Shown here: piece after piece, positions 1-10,400 of the stretch
How the letters are laid out: every line of letters begins with the position of its first letter
Numbering within the stretch: the first letter of the stretch is position 1
Assembly (NCBI RefSeq): GCF_003399765.1
Contig: NZ_NFZV01000006.1
Coordinates: 158,595 to 222,594, forward strand
Length of the DNA: 64,000 nt
Direction: 5' to 3'
DNA from: Alkalilimnicola ehrlichii
Lineage (GTDB): Bacteria > Pseudomonadota > Gammaproteobacteria > Nitrococcales > AK92
The notes under the pieces: model-generated
Told to the model about the DNA's origin: nothing
Database searches by the model: none
What the model saw: only the letters and a program-made list of their open reading frames with translations
Made by a program: the position numbers and the translations under genes

Positions 1-28
1 GTAGAATTACGCAATACGAGGGGGAAAA

Positions 29-472
29 ATGCCAACGATACTGGTTCTTAACGGCCCTAATCTCAATTTATTGGGAAGCCGGGAACCGGAAATCTACGGC
101 AGCGACACGCTTGCGGACATCGATGCACGGCTAGCAGCCAAGTGCAGGGAGGCGGGTGTCAGGTTCGACAGCTTTCAAAGCAACGCCGAACATGCCCTGA
201 TTGAACGGATTCATGCCGCCGGTACGGAAGGCGTTGATTTCATCATCATCAATCCGGCCGCATTTACTCATACAAGCATCGCTTTGCGCGATGCATTATT
301 GGGTGTGCGGATTCCGTTCATCGAAGTTCACCTCTCGAATACGCATGCCCGCGAGGAGTTCCGACAGCGGTCTTACCTGTCGGACGTCGCCGTGGGCGTC
401 ATAAGCGGGCTCGGCCCGCAAAGTTACGAACTCGCACTACAGGCTGCCTTAAGGCGCCTGACGGCAACCTAA
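29..472 (+). CDS. aroQ: 3-dehydroquinate dehydratase, type II
   Basis: Cytosolic shikimate-pathway enzyme that dehydrates 3-dehydroquinate to 3-dehydroshikimate. The 147-residue length is typical of the small dodecameric type II family. The N-terminus carries the family hallmark [18 protein letters not shown], with the catalytic Tyr and Arg of the mobile loop. The NPAAFTHTS stretch and the EVHLSN segment with the catalytic His follow in the middle. The start is an ATG preceded by a GGGGG-rich ribosome-binding site. It lies 10 bases before accB, an aroQ-accB-accC order common in gammaproteobacteria, so the three are probably co-transcribed. Nothing is missing. Confidence 0.97.
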   Translation: MPTILVLNGPNLNLLGSREPEIYGSDTLADIDARLAAKCREAGVRFDSFQSNAEHALIERIHAAGTEGVDFIIINPAAFTHTSIALRDALLGVRIPFIEVHLSNTHAREEFRQRSYLSDVAVGVISGLGPQSYELALQAALRRLTAT

Positions 473-482
473 GGAAGGCTTC

Positions 483-950
483 ATGGATATCCGCAAAATC
501 AAACGTCTTATCGAGCTCCTGGAAGAGTCCGGGGTTAACGAAATCGAGATCAAAGAAGGCGAAGAGTCGGTACGCATTAGCCGCGGCGGCAGTAGCATCG
601 CCCCGCCGATACAGCATACTTACGTAACCGGCCCGGCTCCTTCGCAAGCGCCGGCACCCGTGGCGGAAAGCGCTCCGGCGGCAGCAAGCAGCGATAGCGG
701 CCCCGCCGTCCCAGAAGGTCACCCGGTTCGCTCGCCGATGGTAGGCACGTTCTATCGCTCGCCCTCGCCGGGAGCGAAAGCCTTCGTCGAAGAGGGGCAA
801 CGGGTCAAAGTCGGCGATACGCTTTGCATCATTGAAGCGATGAAAATGCTCAACCAGATCGAAGCAGACAAGGATGGGGAAGTGAAGGCCATCCTGGTGG
901 AGAACGGTCAGCCGGTCGAATTCGACCAACCGCTGTTTATCATCGACTAA
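483..950 (+). CDS. accB: Biotin carboxyl carrier protein of acetyl-CoA carboxylase
   Basis: Carrier subunit of acetyl-CoA carboxylase; it shuttles carboxybiotin between AccC and the AccAD carboxyltransferase in the first step of fatty-acid synthesis. Of 155 residues, 1-35 form the conserved N-terminal helix region, about 40-75 is the flexible Ala/Pro-rich linker, and 80-155 is the biotinyl domain. The biotin-accepting lysine is in EAMKM, at about residue 121. An AAGGAGG-like ribosome-binding site sits just upstream, in the short gap after aroQ. accC follows after 45 bases. Confidence 0.97.
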   Translation: MDIRKIKRLIELLEESGVNEIEIKEGEESVRISRGGSSIAPPIQHTYVTGPAPSQAPAPVAESAPAAASSDSGPAVPEGHPVRSPMVGTFYRSPSPGAKAFVEEGQRVKVGDTLCIIEAMKMLNQIEADKDGEVKAILVENGQPVEFDQPLFIID

Positions 951-995
951 GGCACGGGAACGTGCTATTCACCACCTACTTGGGTAGATTGGCCG

Positions 996-2339
996 ATGCT
1001 GGATAAAGTAGTCATAGCAAACCGCGGCGAAATTGCGCTGCGGATCTTGCGCGCCTGCCGGGAACTCGGCATCAAAACGGTCGCAGTCCATTCCACAGCG
1101 GATCGCGACCTTAAGCACGTACGACTCGCGGACGAGTCGGTATGTATTGGCGGCGCTCCGTCGAGCGAAAGTTACCTCAACACACCTGCCATCATTAGCG
1201 CGGCGGAAGTGACCGACGCAGTCGGCATCCATCCCGGTTACGGATTTCTCTCCGAGAACGCCGATTTCGCCGAACGCGTCGAAAGCTCCGGCTTCGTCTT
1301 CATCGGCCCAAGAGCCGAAACCATTCGCCTGATGGGCGATAAGGTCTCGGCCATTAAGGCAATGAAGGAAGCCGGCATCCCCTGCGTGCCCGGCTCCGAT
1401 GGCCCACTGGGCGAGGACGCGGAGGAAAATCTGCGTCTTGCGCGCGAGATCGGCTATCCGGTCATTATCAAGGCTGCCGGCGGCGGCGGCGGGCGCGGTA
1501 TGCGAGTTGTGCACAGCGAAGCAGCGTTGCTAAATGCCATCTCGCTGACCAAAGCCGAAGCGGGTGCGGCCTTTGGCAACAGCACGGTCTACATGGAGAA
1601 ATTCCTGGACGACCCGCGCCATATCGAGATCCAGGTACTGGCAGACGAACACGGCAACGCCATCCACTTGGGCGAACGCGACTGCTCGATGCAGCGTCGC
1701 CACCAGAAAGTGGTCGAAGAAAGCCCGGCTCCCGGCCTTACGCCGGAACAGCGGGAAGAGATCGGCGAACGCTGTGCGGAAGCCTGCCGCCGTCTTGGCT
1801 ATCGCGGCGCCGGCACCTTCGAATTTCTCTACCAGGACGGCAGTTTCTATTTCATCGAAATGAACACTCGGGTCCAGGTCGAGCACCCAGTTACCGAGAT
1901 GGTCACGGGCGTCGATATCGTGCGTGAACAATTACGGATTGCTGCCGGAGAGAAGCTTGGCTATCGCCAGGAAGATATCCGGATTATCGGGCACGCCATC
2001 GAATGCCGCATCAATGCCGAGGATCCGAAGAGCTTCATCCCCTCGCCCGGCACGATCACCCAATACCATGCCCCAGGCGGGCCGGGCATTCGGGTCGACT
2101 CGCATATCTATAACGGCTACTTCGTACCGCCGAACTACGACTCCATGATCGGCAAGCTGATTGCTTATGGCGATACCCGAGAGTCGTCGATCGCGCGGAT
2201 GCGCACAGCCTTATCCGAGGTGGTCGTCGGCGGAATTAAAACAAACATTCCGCTGCATCAGGACATCATGAACGATGCCGCTTTCCAAGCAGGCGGAACC
2301 AACATTCATTACCTTGAGAAGAAGCTGAGCAACAGCTAA
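996..2339 (+). CDS. accC: Biotin carboxylase subunit of acetyl-CoA carboxylase
   Basis: ATP-dependent carboxylation of the biotin on AccB. The 447-residue protein has the usual three domains. An N-terminal biotin-carboxylase domain starts [16 protein letters not shown]. An ATP-grasp domain carries the glycine-rich loop [12 protein letters not shown] at about residues 159-170 and the [14 protein letters not shown] active-site block at about 288-301. A C-terminal domain completes it. It is the last gene of the aroQ-accB-accC unit. A strong hairpin follows, and prmA, often found next, is absent here. Confidence 0.97.
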   Translation: MLDKVVIANRGEIALRILRACRELGIKTVAVHSTADRDLKHVRLADESVCIGGAPSSESYLNTPAIISAAEVTDAVGIHPGYGFLSENADFAERVESSGFVFIGPRAETIRLMGDKVSAIKAMKEAGIPCVPGSDGPLGEDAEENLRLAREIGYPVIIKAAGGGGGRGMRVVHSEAALLNAISLTKAEAGAAFGNSTVYMEKFLDDPRHIEIQVLADEHGNAIHLGERDCSMQRRHQKVVEESPAPGLTPEQREEIGERCAEACRRLGYRGAGTFEFLYQDGSFYFIEMNTRVQVEHPVTEMVTGVDIVREQLRIAAGEKLGYRQEDIRIIGHAIECRINAEDPKSFIPSPGTITQYHAPGGPGIRVDSHIYNGYFVPPNYDSMIGKLIAYGDTRESSIARMRTALSEVVVGGIKTNIPLHQDIMNDAAFQAGGTNIHYLEKKLSNS

Positions 2340-2353
2340 TCGCCACCGCACTC

Positions 2354-2380
2354 AAGCGCCGGCTTCGGCCGGCGCTTTAA
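2354..2380 (+). terminator. Rho-independent terminator after accC
   Basis: A perfect inverted repeat (AAGCGCCGGC, loop TTCG, GCCGGCGCTT) starts 15 bases after the accC stop and runs into a short T/A-rich tail. The stable UUCG-type tetraloop makes this a convincing end for the aroQ-accBC transcript. Confidence 0.8.
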
Positions 2381-2593
2381 TTGCCGCCACAGACTATGCC
2401 GCATGCACCCGGCTCGCTATGCCGCCGCAAGACATACCCCGCCCACTCCCCCCCCGCAATATCAAAGGCGCAAGAGCCAAGAACCGGTAAATTGCAGCAT
2501 TGAAGGTCACTGTCTATAACTATGAGGTGACGCAAAGACCTACTCGGCCGTTACGGAGAAAGTCGTAGCATTAGGGAGAAGGAGCCAAACTGC

Positions 2594-3507
2594 GTGAGCA
2601 CTCTCGCCCGCCATGGAAAAGCGCGTTTACTCGTCACCTGCGGCGTACTGCTGGCCATTGCCATTACCGCTGTCCTGCTTGTCCTGCTACGCCAGGGAGG
2701 GGATTCGCAAGCGGATCGGCCATCTACCGAGGTAACAACCGCCACCCGCGAGGTACAGCCACCAAAGGACGCTGCCTCGCTGTCCGCGACAGCTGCCGCC
2801 ACATCCGGTCAAAGCCTGCGGGAAAAACCCGCCGAAGCCCCCGCGCCTGGCGAACTGTTTGCGAAAGACGATGCATTGTGGCGACAATTTAAACTCGACC
2901 CGATGGGCGATTTAGCGCTGGAGACCACAACGCGCTTTGCCATCGAAAGATTACTGTCCCAACTGCCGAGTCAAGGCGACGAGGCCGGCCTTACACGGTT
3001 ACAGCAGATGGTGCTCGACAACGAGCGACTATCCGACCCGGTCGCCGAACAACTCGCCGCACTCTTAGGCGACTACTATCGTTATCAACAGGCCAACGAC
3101 GCGCTAATGGCGGAAATCGATAACGTAGACAGTCTTGGCGCCCTTGAACAATTGATAGACCGCCAAGCGCAGCTGCGGCGCACCCACCTGGGCGAGCGAG
3201 TAGCCGATGCTTTTTTGCCGAGGAACAAGCACGTGCCCGTTATCAACTGGAACGCATGCGACTCGAAGCGGATACAGCACAACAGGGGACAGAGAACCAA
3301 CCGCCTCGCAGCACCGAGGACACCTGGGAAGAGCGCTATCGAGCCTTTGCGCAAGAAAAAGCGGCTATCCTTAACGCCGGACTAAGCGAAACCGACCAAG
3401 AAGAGCAACTGACTCGGTTACTAGAAACCCATTATCAAGCCCACGAACGCGACGCCGCTCGTGCCTATGCGCGTTACCGCAAACAACAAGCGCGCAACGC
3501 GCCGTAG
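2594..3507 (+). pseudogene. Lipase secretion chaperone, interrupted by one -1 frameshift
   Basis: Membrane-anchored periplasmic foldase of the LimK/LifO family, which folds secreted lipases before type II export. The first frame gives an N-terminal membrane helix (about residues 12-32), an Ala/Pro-rich linker and helical repeats ending in RRTHLGERVADAF. The adjacent -1 frame resumes with RMRLEADTAQQ and runs to the C-terminus. The break lies in the T6 run at 3211-3216. One more T restores a 304-residue protein and the family motif HLGE...AFF...ERMRLEAD. The start is a GTG after an AAGGAG box. No lipase gene lies beside it, which is unusual. The heptamer T-TTT-TTG at the break fits a programmed slip, but similar single-base losses elsewhere in the window make a sequence error likelier. 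Confidence 0.8.
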
Positions 3508-3545
3508 AAGATCCACCATCAGATGACGAAGGCGGCCAACGCTCG

Positions 3546-4325
3546 TTAGCCGAACAATAACCTAAGGCCAACCAAAATCAGGAAGGCACCGAAAATACGC
3601 TTAAGAAGAAGCGGCGGCAGACGATGCGCCAACCTCGCGCCTACCGGAGCCAGCAACAAACTCGGTAAAACCAAACCAGCCACTGCCGGCCAATACACAT
3701 ACCCGGTGGCACCGCTTGGCAGCGCAGGGTTTCCCCAACCTGTTAGCACAAACCCAAGCGCGCCGAACACCGCTATCGGTAAACCGCAAGCAGCGGAGGT
3801 ACCCACGGCTTTACGCATCTGAGTGCCGCACCACGCTAACCAAGGAACCGTTAGGCTACCGCCGCCGATCCCCAACATAGCGGATAGGGTTCCAATGCCG
3901 GTGCCACCAACGACCAAACCTACCGTCCCAGGCAATTGCCTATGGGCCGAAGGCATGCCGGCCAGCAACATTTGCGCGCCCACCAGTATTAAAAACACGC
4001 CGAAAATGTTTCGCAGCGCCTCGCTCGACAAAAGGTCGGCAATAACGGCCCCCAACAAGGAGCCGACGATAATACCCGGCAATAAACGCCAGAATATCGG
4101 CCAAAGGACACCGCCCAGTCGCATATGCGCACGCACCGAGCTGATCGACGTTAATACGATAGCCGCTAACGATGTCCCCACCGCCAGATGCATAAGGTTG
4201 GCGTCGGGAAATCCGCTCAGCGCAAAGACGAATAGCAAAACCGGCACGATCACCGTCCCGCCGCCGACGCCGAACAAGCCGGAAATAAGCCCGGCTGCGG
4301 TACCGGCGACAAGATAAAGCAGCAC
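3546..4325 (-). CDS. Sulfite exporter TauE/SafE family membrane protein
   Basis: Inner-membrane permease of 259 residues with about eight hydrophobic segments and two copies of the family glycine motif: SGLFGVGGGTVIVP near residue 15 and LGIGGGSLTVP near residue 151. The family moves sulfite, sulfoacetate or other small organic anions, but the substrate cannot be told from sequence. It starts with GTG behind a GGAAGG sequence. It is convergent with the lipase chaperone and stands alone, with no sulfur-metabolism gene nearby. Confidence 0.9.
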   Translation of the reverse strand: MLLYLVAGTAAGLISGLFGVGGGTVIVPVLLFVFALSGFPDANLMHLAVGTSLAAIVLTSISSVRAHMRLGGVLWPIFWRLLPGIIVGSLLGAVIADLLSSEALRNIFGVFLILVGAQMLLAGMPSAHRQLPGTVGLVVGGTGIGTLSAMLGIGGGSLTVPWLAWCGTQMRKAVGTSAACGLPIAVFGALGFVLTGWGNPALPSGATGYVYWPAVAGLVLPSLLLAPVGARLAHRLPPLLLKRIFGAFLILVGLRLLFG

Positions 4326-4599
4326 CCCTTCCAGAAGCCCTCCTTAGTACTTACCTCTAATAGACGCGTGGCCGCCCCTCAACAGGCGGTCCGGGAAATG
4401 GCTATTATAGAGAAACCTAGAATCCCTAGCTTCCACAATCGTCGGATATCAAGGAAGCGACACCCGTCTTTATGCGACTCGTCCGCAGAGATGGAAGCAA
4501 CGTTTTGTTCAGAGCCTTTTTACCGAGAACCGGACCGGGCCGCGGTAACGGTATACTGGCGGCCTACAGCACGCGGCAGCAGACAGGAGGCAGTGCCTT

Positions 4600-5597
4600 A
4601 TGCGTATACGGAACATCTGCATACTCGGCGGCACGGGGTTTGTCGGTCGCCACCTAGCCAACCGCCTGTCGACGGCGCAAGAAAAACGCCATACGCGCGT
4701 TCTAACCCGTCACCGCGAGCGCAATAAGCACCTACTCGTCATTCCGAACCTTTATTTGTACGAAGTCGACCATTTAGACGAAGACTCGCTGGCGTATTAC
4801 TTTAAAGGCTGCGAGATCGTCATCAACCTGATCGGCATTCTCAACGAATCCCGCAAAGGCGATTTTGAGCGGGTGCACGCACAATTACCGGAACGCATTG
4901 CCCGAGCCTGTAAAAGGGCCGGCGTTAAACGGCTACTGCACATGAGCGCCCTGGGCGCCTCGGCCGAAGCCCCGAGCGCCTACCAACGCAGCAAAGCGGA
5001 AGGCGAGCGGCGCGTACACGAAGCGGCCAATGACGTCTTCACTGTGACCAGCTTCCAGCCTTCAGTCATTTTCGGCCCCGAAGACAGTTTTTTTAACCGT
5101 TTTGCCGGATTATTGCGCATTTCGCCGGGCATCTTTCCGTTGCCGACACCCGATGCGCGCTTCAGCCCGGTTTACGTCGGCGACGTCGCGACGCCTTTAT
5201 CCGCTGCATGCTCGAGCCCCGCAGCTATGGTCGTCGGTACGAACTCTGCGGCCCCAAAACCTATCGCTTGCGAGAACTGGTAGAGTATGCGGGCGAGGTT
5301 AGCGGCCACCCACGCCGGATCTGGGGGTTGGGTGATGGTTTATCGCGACTGCAAGGGCGCATTCTCGGGCGCCTGCCCGGACAGCCGTATAGCTACGATA
5401 ATTATTTATCTGCGACGGTCGACAATGTCTGCACGCACAACGCGCTGCCGGAGTTAGGTATCGAACCGACGGGCATCGACACCGTCGTCCCCCAATACCT
5501 ACGCCTGACACGTGCCGAGCGCATGCGTCGCGGTCGCACCAGCGCCGGTGCGACCGGCAACAAATCCGATGCCGATCCCACGATGGATCAACGGTGA
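4600..5597 (+). pseudogene. NDUFA9-like NAD(P)-binding epimerase/reductase, one apparent frameshift
   Basis: Extended short-chain dehydrogenase fold of the complex I NDUFA9-like group. The dinucleotide-binding motif is at the start (ILGGTGFVGRHLANRL), VINLIGIL follows at about residue 80, then HMSALGA and YQRSKAEGER. After VYVGDVA the frame fails; the -1 frame continues with MLEPRSYGRRYELCGPKTY and ends normally. One missing base near 5188-5191 (probably G) explains it and restores about 332 residues, the usual family length. Its TGA overlaps the first possible start of cca, suggesting coupled translation. The bacterial role is not established. Probably intact in the living genome. Confidence 0.8.
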
Positions 5598-5602
5598 AAC
5601 GT

Positions 5603-6844
5603 ATGAATGTTTATTTGGTTGGCGGTGCGGTACGCGACCGGCTGCTCGGTTTACCGGCGCGGGAGCGCGATTGGGTTGTCGTCGGAGCCACTCCGCAAAC
5701 GTTGGAAGCACAAGGTTTTCAGCCGGTAGGCAAGGATTTTCCGGTTTTTCTACACCCAGAAACCAAAGAGGAGTACGCCTTGGCCCGCACAGAGCGCAAG
5801 ACGGCGCCTGGCTACCAAGGCTTTCAGTTCCACGCGAGTCCCGAGGTTACGTTAGATGAAGACTTACGCCGGCGCGACCTGACCATCAACGCCATCGCGC
5901 GAAAACCCGACGGCTCCTTGATCGACCCGTTTAACGGCGTCGCCGACCTACATGCCAGGATATTGCGCCATGTCTCGCCGGCTTTCGCCGAAGATCCGGT
6001 ACGCATCCTCCGCCTCGCCCGATTTGCTGCGCGCTTCTCCCCTTTAGGGTTCCAGGTCGCAGAGGAAACGCTCGCGCTTGCGCGCCAAATGGTGGCCGCC
6101 GGCGAAGTCGATGCGCTCGTTCCCGAACGCGTCTGGCAAGAGCTTTCGCGTGCGCTAATGGAGCCGCGCCCGTCGGCGTTTATACGCACACTGCGCGATT
6201 GCGGCGCGTTAGCTCGACTGTTACCCGAAATCGACTGTTTATTCGGCGTGCCACAGCCTGAAGCGCATCACCCGGAAATCGATACCGGCCTTCATACTCT
6301 GCTTGCCCTGGACATGAGCGCTCACCTACGGGCTGAGTTGAGCGTACGCTTTGCAGTATTAGTGCATGATCTCGGCAAGGGCGTCACGCCCACTGCCGAA
6401 CTGCCTAGTCACCGCGGCCACGAAGGCCGTGGCGTACCTTTGGTCGATGCGGTCTGCGAGCGGCTAAGGGTGCCGCGTGCACCGAGCGATTTAGGGCGTT
6501 TAGTCGCCAAGTTCCACTTGCATTGCCACCGCGCGTTCGAGCTAAAACCCAGCACGGTATTGAAAGTACTCGAAGGGTTAGATGCCTTTCGGCGGCCGGA
6601 GCGAGTGGCGCAATTCACCCTTGCCTGCGAGTGCGATGCACGAGGCCGAACCGGCCTGGAGAGCCAGCCTTATCCGCAACGGGCTTTCTTTGAAGCCGCT
6701 TACGCCGCCGCCGCGACCGTCGACGCGCGCCGTTTCGTCGAACAAGGGCTACGAGGAGCGCAGATTGGCGAAGCGGTACGGCAAGCGCGGGTGAAAGAAA
6801 TCGCAACGATTAAGGAAACCCGAACGACAAGCGCAATCAACTAG
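5603..6844 (+). CDS. cca: CCA-adding enzyme (tRNA nucleotidyltransferase with HD domain)
   Basis: Adds or repairs the 3' CCA of tRNAs. The nucleotidyltransferase head begins [16 protein letters not shown]. It has [11 protein letters not shown], and RFAARF in the neck. The C-terminal half has an HD phosphohydrolase domain (VHDLGKG), as in the multifunctional E. coli-type enzyme. I chose the ATG that matches the E. coli start. An in-frame GTG three codons earlier, at 5594, overlaps the stop of the preceding gene as GTGA and could be the true start. The 3' end overlaps the convergent cyclase gene by 8 bases. Confidence 0.95.
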   Translation: MNVYLVGGAVRDRLLGLPARERDWVVVGATPQTLEAQGFQPVGKDFPVFLHPETKEEYALARTERKTAPGYQGFQFHASPEVTLDEDLRRRDLTINAIARKPDGSLIDPFNGVADLHARILRHVSPAFAEDPVRILRLARFAARFSPLGFQVAEETLALARQMVAAGEVDALVPERVWQELSRALMEPRPSAFIRTLRDCGALARLLPEIDCLFGVPQPEAHHPEIDTGLHTLLALDMSAHLRAELSVRFAVLVHDLGKGVTPTAELPSHRGHEGRGVPLVDAVCERLRVPRAPSDLGRLVAKFHLHCHRAFELKPSTVLKVLEGLDAFRRPERVAQFTLACECDARGRTGLESQPYPQRAFFEAAYAAAATVDARRFVEQGLRGAQIGEAVRQARVKEIATIKETRTTSAIN

Positions 6845-7895
6845 GCAAGGCAGCAGAGGCTTCCTCGTTCGGCTCCAGGCGGTAAATCTTGATGCGCTCC
6901 GGCAAACCGCGGATGCGTGCATAGCAAGGGTCGACGAAGCGGAAGCGGCGGTCTTCGCCCACCGCTTGGCAAACAATATCGGAAACCACGATATCCTGCG
7001 AATGAGCATAACCGCATAGACGGGCGGCCAAGTTCACGCTATTACCGATAACGGAATAGTCCAGATGCTTACCGCTACCGATGTTACCAGCCACAACCCG
7101 CCCTTGGTGAATACCGATACCCAAGGGCATGGGCACGTCCTCGTTGGCCATTTCGGCGGCGACTTGCATGATTTCAAGCGCGCAGCGGCAGGCATCCCAA
7201 GCCATCGAGTCGCCGTCGAACACGGCCATAATACCGTCGCCGCCGAACTTATCGACATAACCCCGGTTGCGGTACACCGCATCGACCTGCGCCCCCAACT
7301 GCTGACTGATGTTGGAGAACAACACGCTCGGCGGCAACTTCTGCGATAAGGCGGTAAAGCCACGAATGTCCGAGAAGAGGATGCAGACTTCGCGCTCTTC
7401 CGGCGGCGGCAACTCATCCATCTGCGCACTGCGCTCTATAATCTGCCGCACGCGCGGCGAGATATAACGGGCGAGATTAACCCGCACACGCTCAAGCTCT
7501 CGGAACGAGTCGTATTTTTTCAGCAGCCCACCCAGGCGCGCGGTAACCACTAATGGCGATAGGGGCTTATCGACGAAATCGTCGCAGCCAACCGCAAACG
7601 CGCGCCGAAACACGGCAGGATCCTCCAGCGCGGTCACCATGAGAATCGGCGTCATACTAAACCGTGGCTGCTCACGCAGCTTTTGGCACAACTCGATACC
7701 GCCCATGCCAGGCATCTCGACATCGATCATGAAGGCGTCCGGAATATGCTCCTCAAGCATCTCCAGCGCACGCTCGCTGCTATCGGCAATCAGCACCTGG
7801 TAATCGGCTGCTTGCAAAATGCGACTCAGCACCATCCGCGAGAAGCGATGATCATCGACCACCATGATGGTGCGTTGGCACTGAGTGTTTTCCAT
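6837..7895 (-). CDS. Response-regulator receiver fused to class III adenylate/guanylate cyclase
   Basis: A 352-residue cytosolic signalling protein. Residues about 8-125 form a receiver domain with the acidic pair in VVDDH, phospho-acceptor Asp in MIDVEMPG and the conserved Lys in DKPLSP. A short helical linker follows ([17 protein letters not shown]). Residues about 165-345 are a class III cyclase domain. Both metal-binding Asp residues are present (FSDIRGFT and [12 protein letters not shown]), as is the transition-state pair (NSVNLAARL). It should therefore make cAMP or cGMP under control of a partner histidine kinase, but none lies next to it. Confidence 0.92.
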   Translation of the reverse strand: MENTQCQRTIMVVDDHRFSRMVLSRILQAADYQVLIADSSERALEMLEEHIPDAFMIDVEMPGMGGIELCQKLREQPRFSMTPILMVTALEDPAVFRRAFAVGCDDFVDKPLSPLVVTARLGGLLKKYDSFRELERVRVNLARYISPRVRQIIERSAQMDELPPPEEREVCILFSDIRGFTALSQKLPPSVLFSNISQQLGAQVDAVYRNRGYVDKFGGDGIMAVFDGDSMAWDACRCALEIMQVAAEMANEDVPMPLGIGIHQGRVVAGNIGSGKHLDYSVIGNSVNLAARLCGYAHSQDIVVSDIVCQAVGEDRRFRFVDPCYARIRGLPERIKIYRLEPNEEASAALPS

Positions 7896-8110
7896 GGCCG
7901 CTCTTCCGCTAAGGCTCCAGCTTTCTACCTTGGGCTAAATCCACAACTAGGCAAAAGCCGATCCGTTCGCGACAAACTCCCGTTTACATACAACATACGC
8001 CCGCCATCCCTGCATCTTGCCAACCCATGCGCCACTACCTGTAGGCGAGAGTTCCGAAAACGCACGAGCCGACAGTAGCAGGTTGCTGGAAATGGCCTTT
8101 CCGCAGCCTG

Positions 8111-9301
8111 CTAGAGGCGGGCCACATGGTCAGCCAATGCAAAACCGGTCATATCGATTTCGCAGTGGCGCCCCAAACCCATAACCTTAAAACGCTCGCC
8201 CATCTCGCCCGGCAACGTCAGCGCTTTGACTTGCTGCGATAAGCGCAAGCGCTCGGCATCGTCGGCGTCGGCCATCGCCTCGGAAACAATTTCCGCCATG
8301 CCGCCCGCTAACAAGAATTGCGCCTGTGGGGTAAACCCAAGCAACTCCAGCCCCGCCTTCCGACCGGCATCGGCGACCGCCGTAAAATCAACAAAAGCCG
8401 TAATGTCCTGCAATCCTACTAAAACCAATGGGTCATCGTGAGCACGGTGGCGATAATGACATACCAACGTCCCCATAGACCGTTGCGGGTGGTAATACTC
8501 TACCCGCGGGTAACCATAGTCGATCAATAAAACGGCACCTTGCTCCAAGCTATCGGCCAACGACCCGATCCAGGCCGATAAAGCGGGGCAATACTCGGAA
8601 CTATAGCCAACGTCAAGCGGCTGGCCGCAAGCCTGCTCGATTTCCGCAACAGTCGCAACGGTTTGCGGCGCTGCCGGCATACCGCGAACGACTAAATTGT
8701 CGCCCTCGACCGTAACGCCTAGCTCTTCGACGCCATCGACGGCAGCTTTACGGAAACGCTTAACCGGCAAGGCATCGAGGACTTCATTTCCGATAATCAC
8801 ACCTTTGAAGGGTGCTTCCGGCAGTGCATCCAACCAGCTTACCCGGTTTAATAACTCCGGTACTTCGGCCTGCAATAATTCGCGCTGCCATTGCCGTAAC
8901 GAGGCACTTACTTCCAGGATCATATAGCGCTCAGGCAAGGCATTCAGCGCCGCCAATTCCTTCAATATATCCACCGCCATACGCCCGGAACCGGCACCTA
9001 GTTCCAAGATCGCGTCATTACCCACTGCCGTCATAATCTGCGCGCATTGGCGCGCTAAGGTGCGCGAGAACAGCGAGGAAATCAAAGGTGCGGTGGTAAA
9101 ATCTCCCGCTGCGCCGAACTTGGTAGAACCCGCGCTATAGTAACCTAGCCCAGGCTCATATAACGCCATAGCCATAAAGCGATCAAATTCCAGCACGCCG
9201 CCGGCCTCGCCGATCGCCTCCCTGATACGAGCCTGCAGACGCGCACTAAGCGCAGCCGCATCGGGCCCAGGCGCCGGCACTTGATCGAGGCTGGAAGGCA
9301 T
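8111..9301 (-). CDS. SAM-dependent methyltransferase, MidA/NDUFAF7 family
   Basis: About 396 residues, belonging to the family of mitochondrial NDUFAF7 (MidA), which methylates an arginine of the complex I subunit NDUFS2. Visible features are FDRFMAMALYEPGLGYYS, the SAM-binding motif ILELGAGSGRMAVDIL, GNEVLDALPVKRF and LLIDYGYPRVEYYHPQRSMG. The ATG at MPSSLDQ was preferred over an upstream in-frame start because it begins just after the folK stop and matches the family N-terminus. It follows folB and folK on the same strand. The bacterial substrate is unknown. Confidence 0.88.
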   Translation of the reverse strand: MPSSLDQVPAPGPDAAALSARLQARIREAIGEAGGVLEFDRFMAMALYEPGLGYYSAGSTKFGAAGDFTTAPLISSLFSRTLARQCAQIMTAVGNDAILELGAGSGRMAVDILKELAALNALPERYMILEVSASLRQWQRELLQAEVPELLNRVSWLDALPEAPFKGVIIGNEVLDALPVKRFRKAAVDGVEELGVTVEGDNLVVRGMPAAPQTVATVAEIEQACGQPLDVGYSSEYCPALSAWIGSLADSLEQGAVLLIDYGYPRVEYYHPQRSMGTLVCHYRHRAHDDPLVLVGLQDITAFVDFTAVADAGRKAGLELLGFTPQAQFLLAGGMAEIVSEAMADADDAERLRLSQQVKALTLPGEMGERFKVMGLGRHCEIDMTGFALADHVARL

Positions 9302-9305
9302 AGCT

Positions 9306-9898
9306 TTAGACACTGGACGGTTCCTTAATATCGCTGAGCGTTTGAGGCTTAATGCCCTGACAAACCTCGACATCTTGCCCATTCGGGCAATGTAAACTAA
9401 ACGGCTGCTTACCGATCATAACGCCATCCAAGACAACCGCTTCTGTCGGGCAAGGGCTGCCGGTTACCGTAGCCGGAGCCAAGCCTAGGCATCGCAACAG
9501 CTCCGGTATGGCCACCAAAAATAAGGCTCCTGGGCCAATGCTTCGGGTTGCAAGATCTCGGTTTCGCCGGCAAAACAACGCAGAATATCGAGATCTACCG
9601 GACGCGCGATCCATTTCCTCTGCGGATGAGTGCGATCGCGACCGAGCTGCGTCTCGATGTCGTTACAAAAAGCCTTTAACTCAGCCTCGGCCAAGGTGGT
9701 CGGCAAAAACAACACCAGATTGCGAAACAACTCATCGCCATCTACCGCAACCGGCTCGGTCAAGTAGATGCTGCTACTGTGTAGACAACCGAAACGGCGA
9801 ACAAGTGCCGCAAGCGCGCGAGGAATATTCTCCCGCGGATTGGCATTACTGCCGACACCCAAAAAATAACCGGCAGGAAGGGAGTCCTTTATAAGCAT
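9306..9898 (-). pseudogene. folK: Dihydropterin pyrophosphokinase FolK, one apparent frameshift
   Basis: Transfers pyrophosphate from ATP to 6-hydroxymethyl-dihydropterin in folate synthesis. The first frame gives FLGVGSNANPRENI, SSIYLTEPV, and the ATP/metal motif near RKWIARPVDLDIL. The frame breaks after LAQEPYF and resumes in the -1 frame as LVAIPELLRCLGLAP. The A5 run at 9517-9521 (T5 on the coding strand) needs one more base. The restored protein is about 197 residues, some 30 longer than usual owing to a C-terminal tail. As the only folK seen and an essential gene, it is probably intact in reality. folB lies upstream on the same strand. Confidence 0.85.
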
Positions 9899-10031
9899 CG
9901 AATAAACCTTCGCTCCTTAAATGGGGTCGATCCCGCCCTTTAGAGTTGCGCAGTATACTGACGATAAACAATGGCCGTGTAGCCCTTGCAACACCGCCCC
10001 GGATAAGCCTGGCATGCCCTACAAGCTAGGC

Positions 10032-10400
10032 TTAGCTTGCAGCACGCCCCCGCGCGATCGTAACGACTGCGTCGAAATTACCCGCCGGCGGAACTTTAAC
10101 AGGCTTAGCCAATCGCACCGTCACCGTACTAACAACCGGATAGCGAGAAAGTACCCGTTTCGCCGTCGCTTCTGCCAATGCTTCTACCAGTTGATAGCGA
10201 CTTTCCTGGTAAAAACCAGCCAGGTCGGCCGCTAGCGCCCCGTAATCGACCGTATCCTCCAGCCGGTCGGAGGACGCGGCAGCGGCAATATCTACCTGCA
10301 AAACCAGATCCAGCCCAAGCGTTTGCTGTACTTCGCGCTCCCACTCGAAAACACCGATAACAGTAGCTAAACGCAAACCCTCGATTGAAACCGTATCCAT
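10032..10400 (-). CDS. folB: Dihydroneopterin aldolase
   Basis: Cleaves 7,8-dihydroneopterin to 6-hydroxymethyl-dihydropterin, the step before FolK, whose gene lies 133 bases downstream. About 122 residues, with the family start MDTVSIEGLRLATVIGVFEWER, the DTVDYGALA segment, the catalytic-region ESRYQLVEALAEA and the C-terminal VKVPPAGNFDAVVTI. The ATG at MDTVSIEG is preferred over one six codons upstream because an AGGAG box sits seven bases before it. Confidence 0.95.
   Translation of the reverse strand: MDTVSIEGLRLATVIGVFEWEREVQQTLGLDLVLQVDIAAAASSDRLEDTVDYGALAADLAGFYQESRYQLVEALAEATAKRVLSRYPVVSTVTVRLAKPVKVPPAGNFDAVVTIARGRAAS

Noticed and set aside
399..929. Open frame of 176 codons opposite accB
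   Set aside because: It mirrors accB codon structure, has no family features and no ribosome-binding site; it is an antisense shadow.
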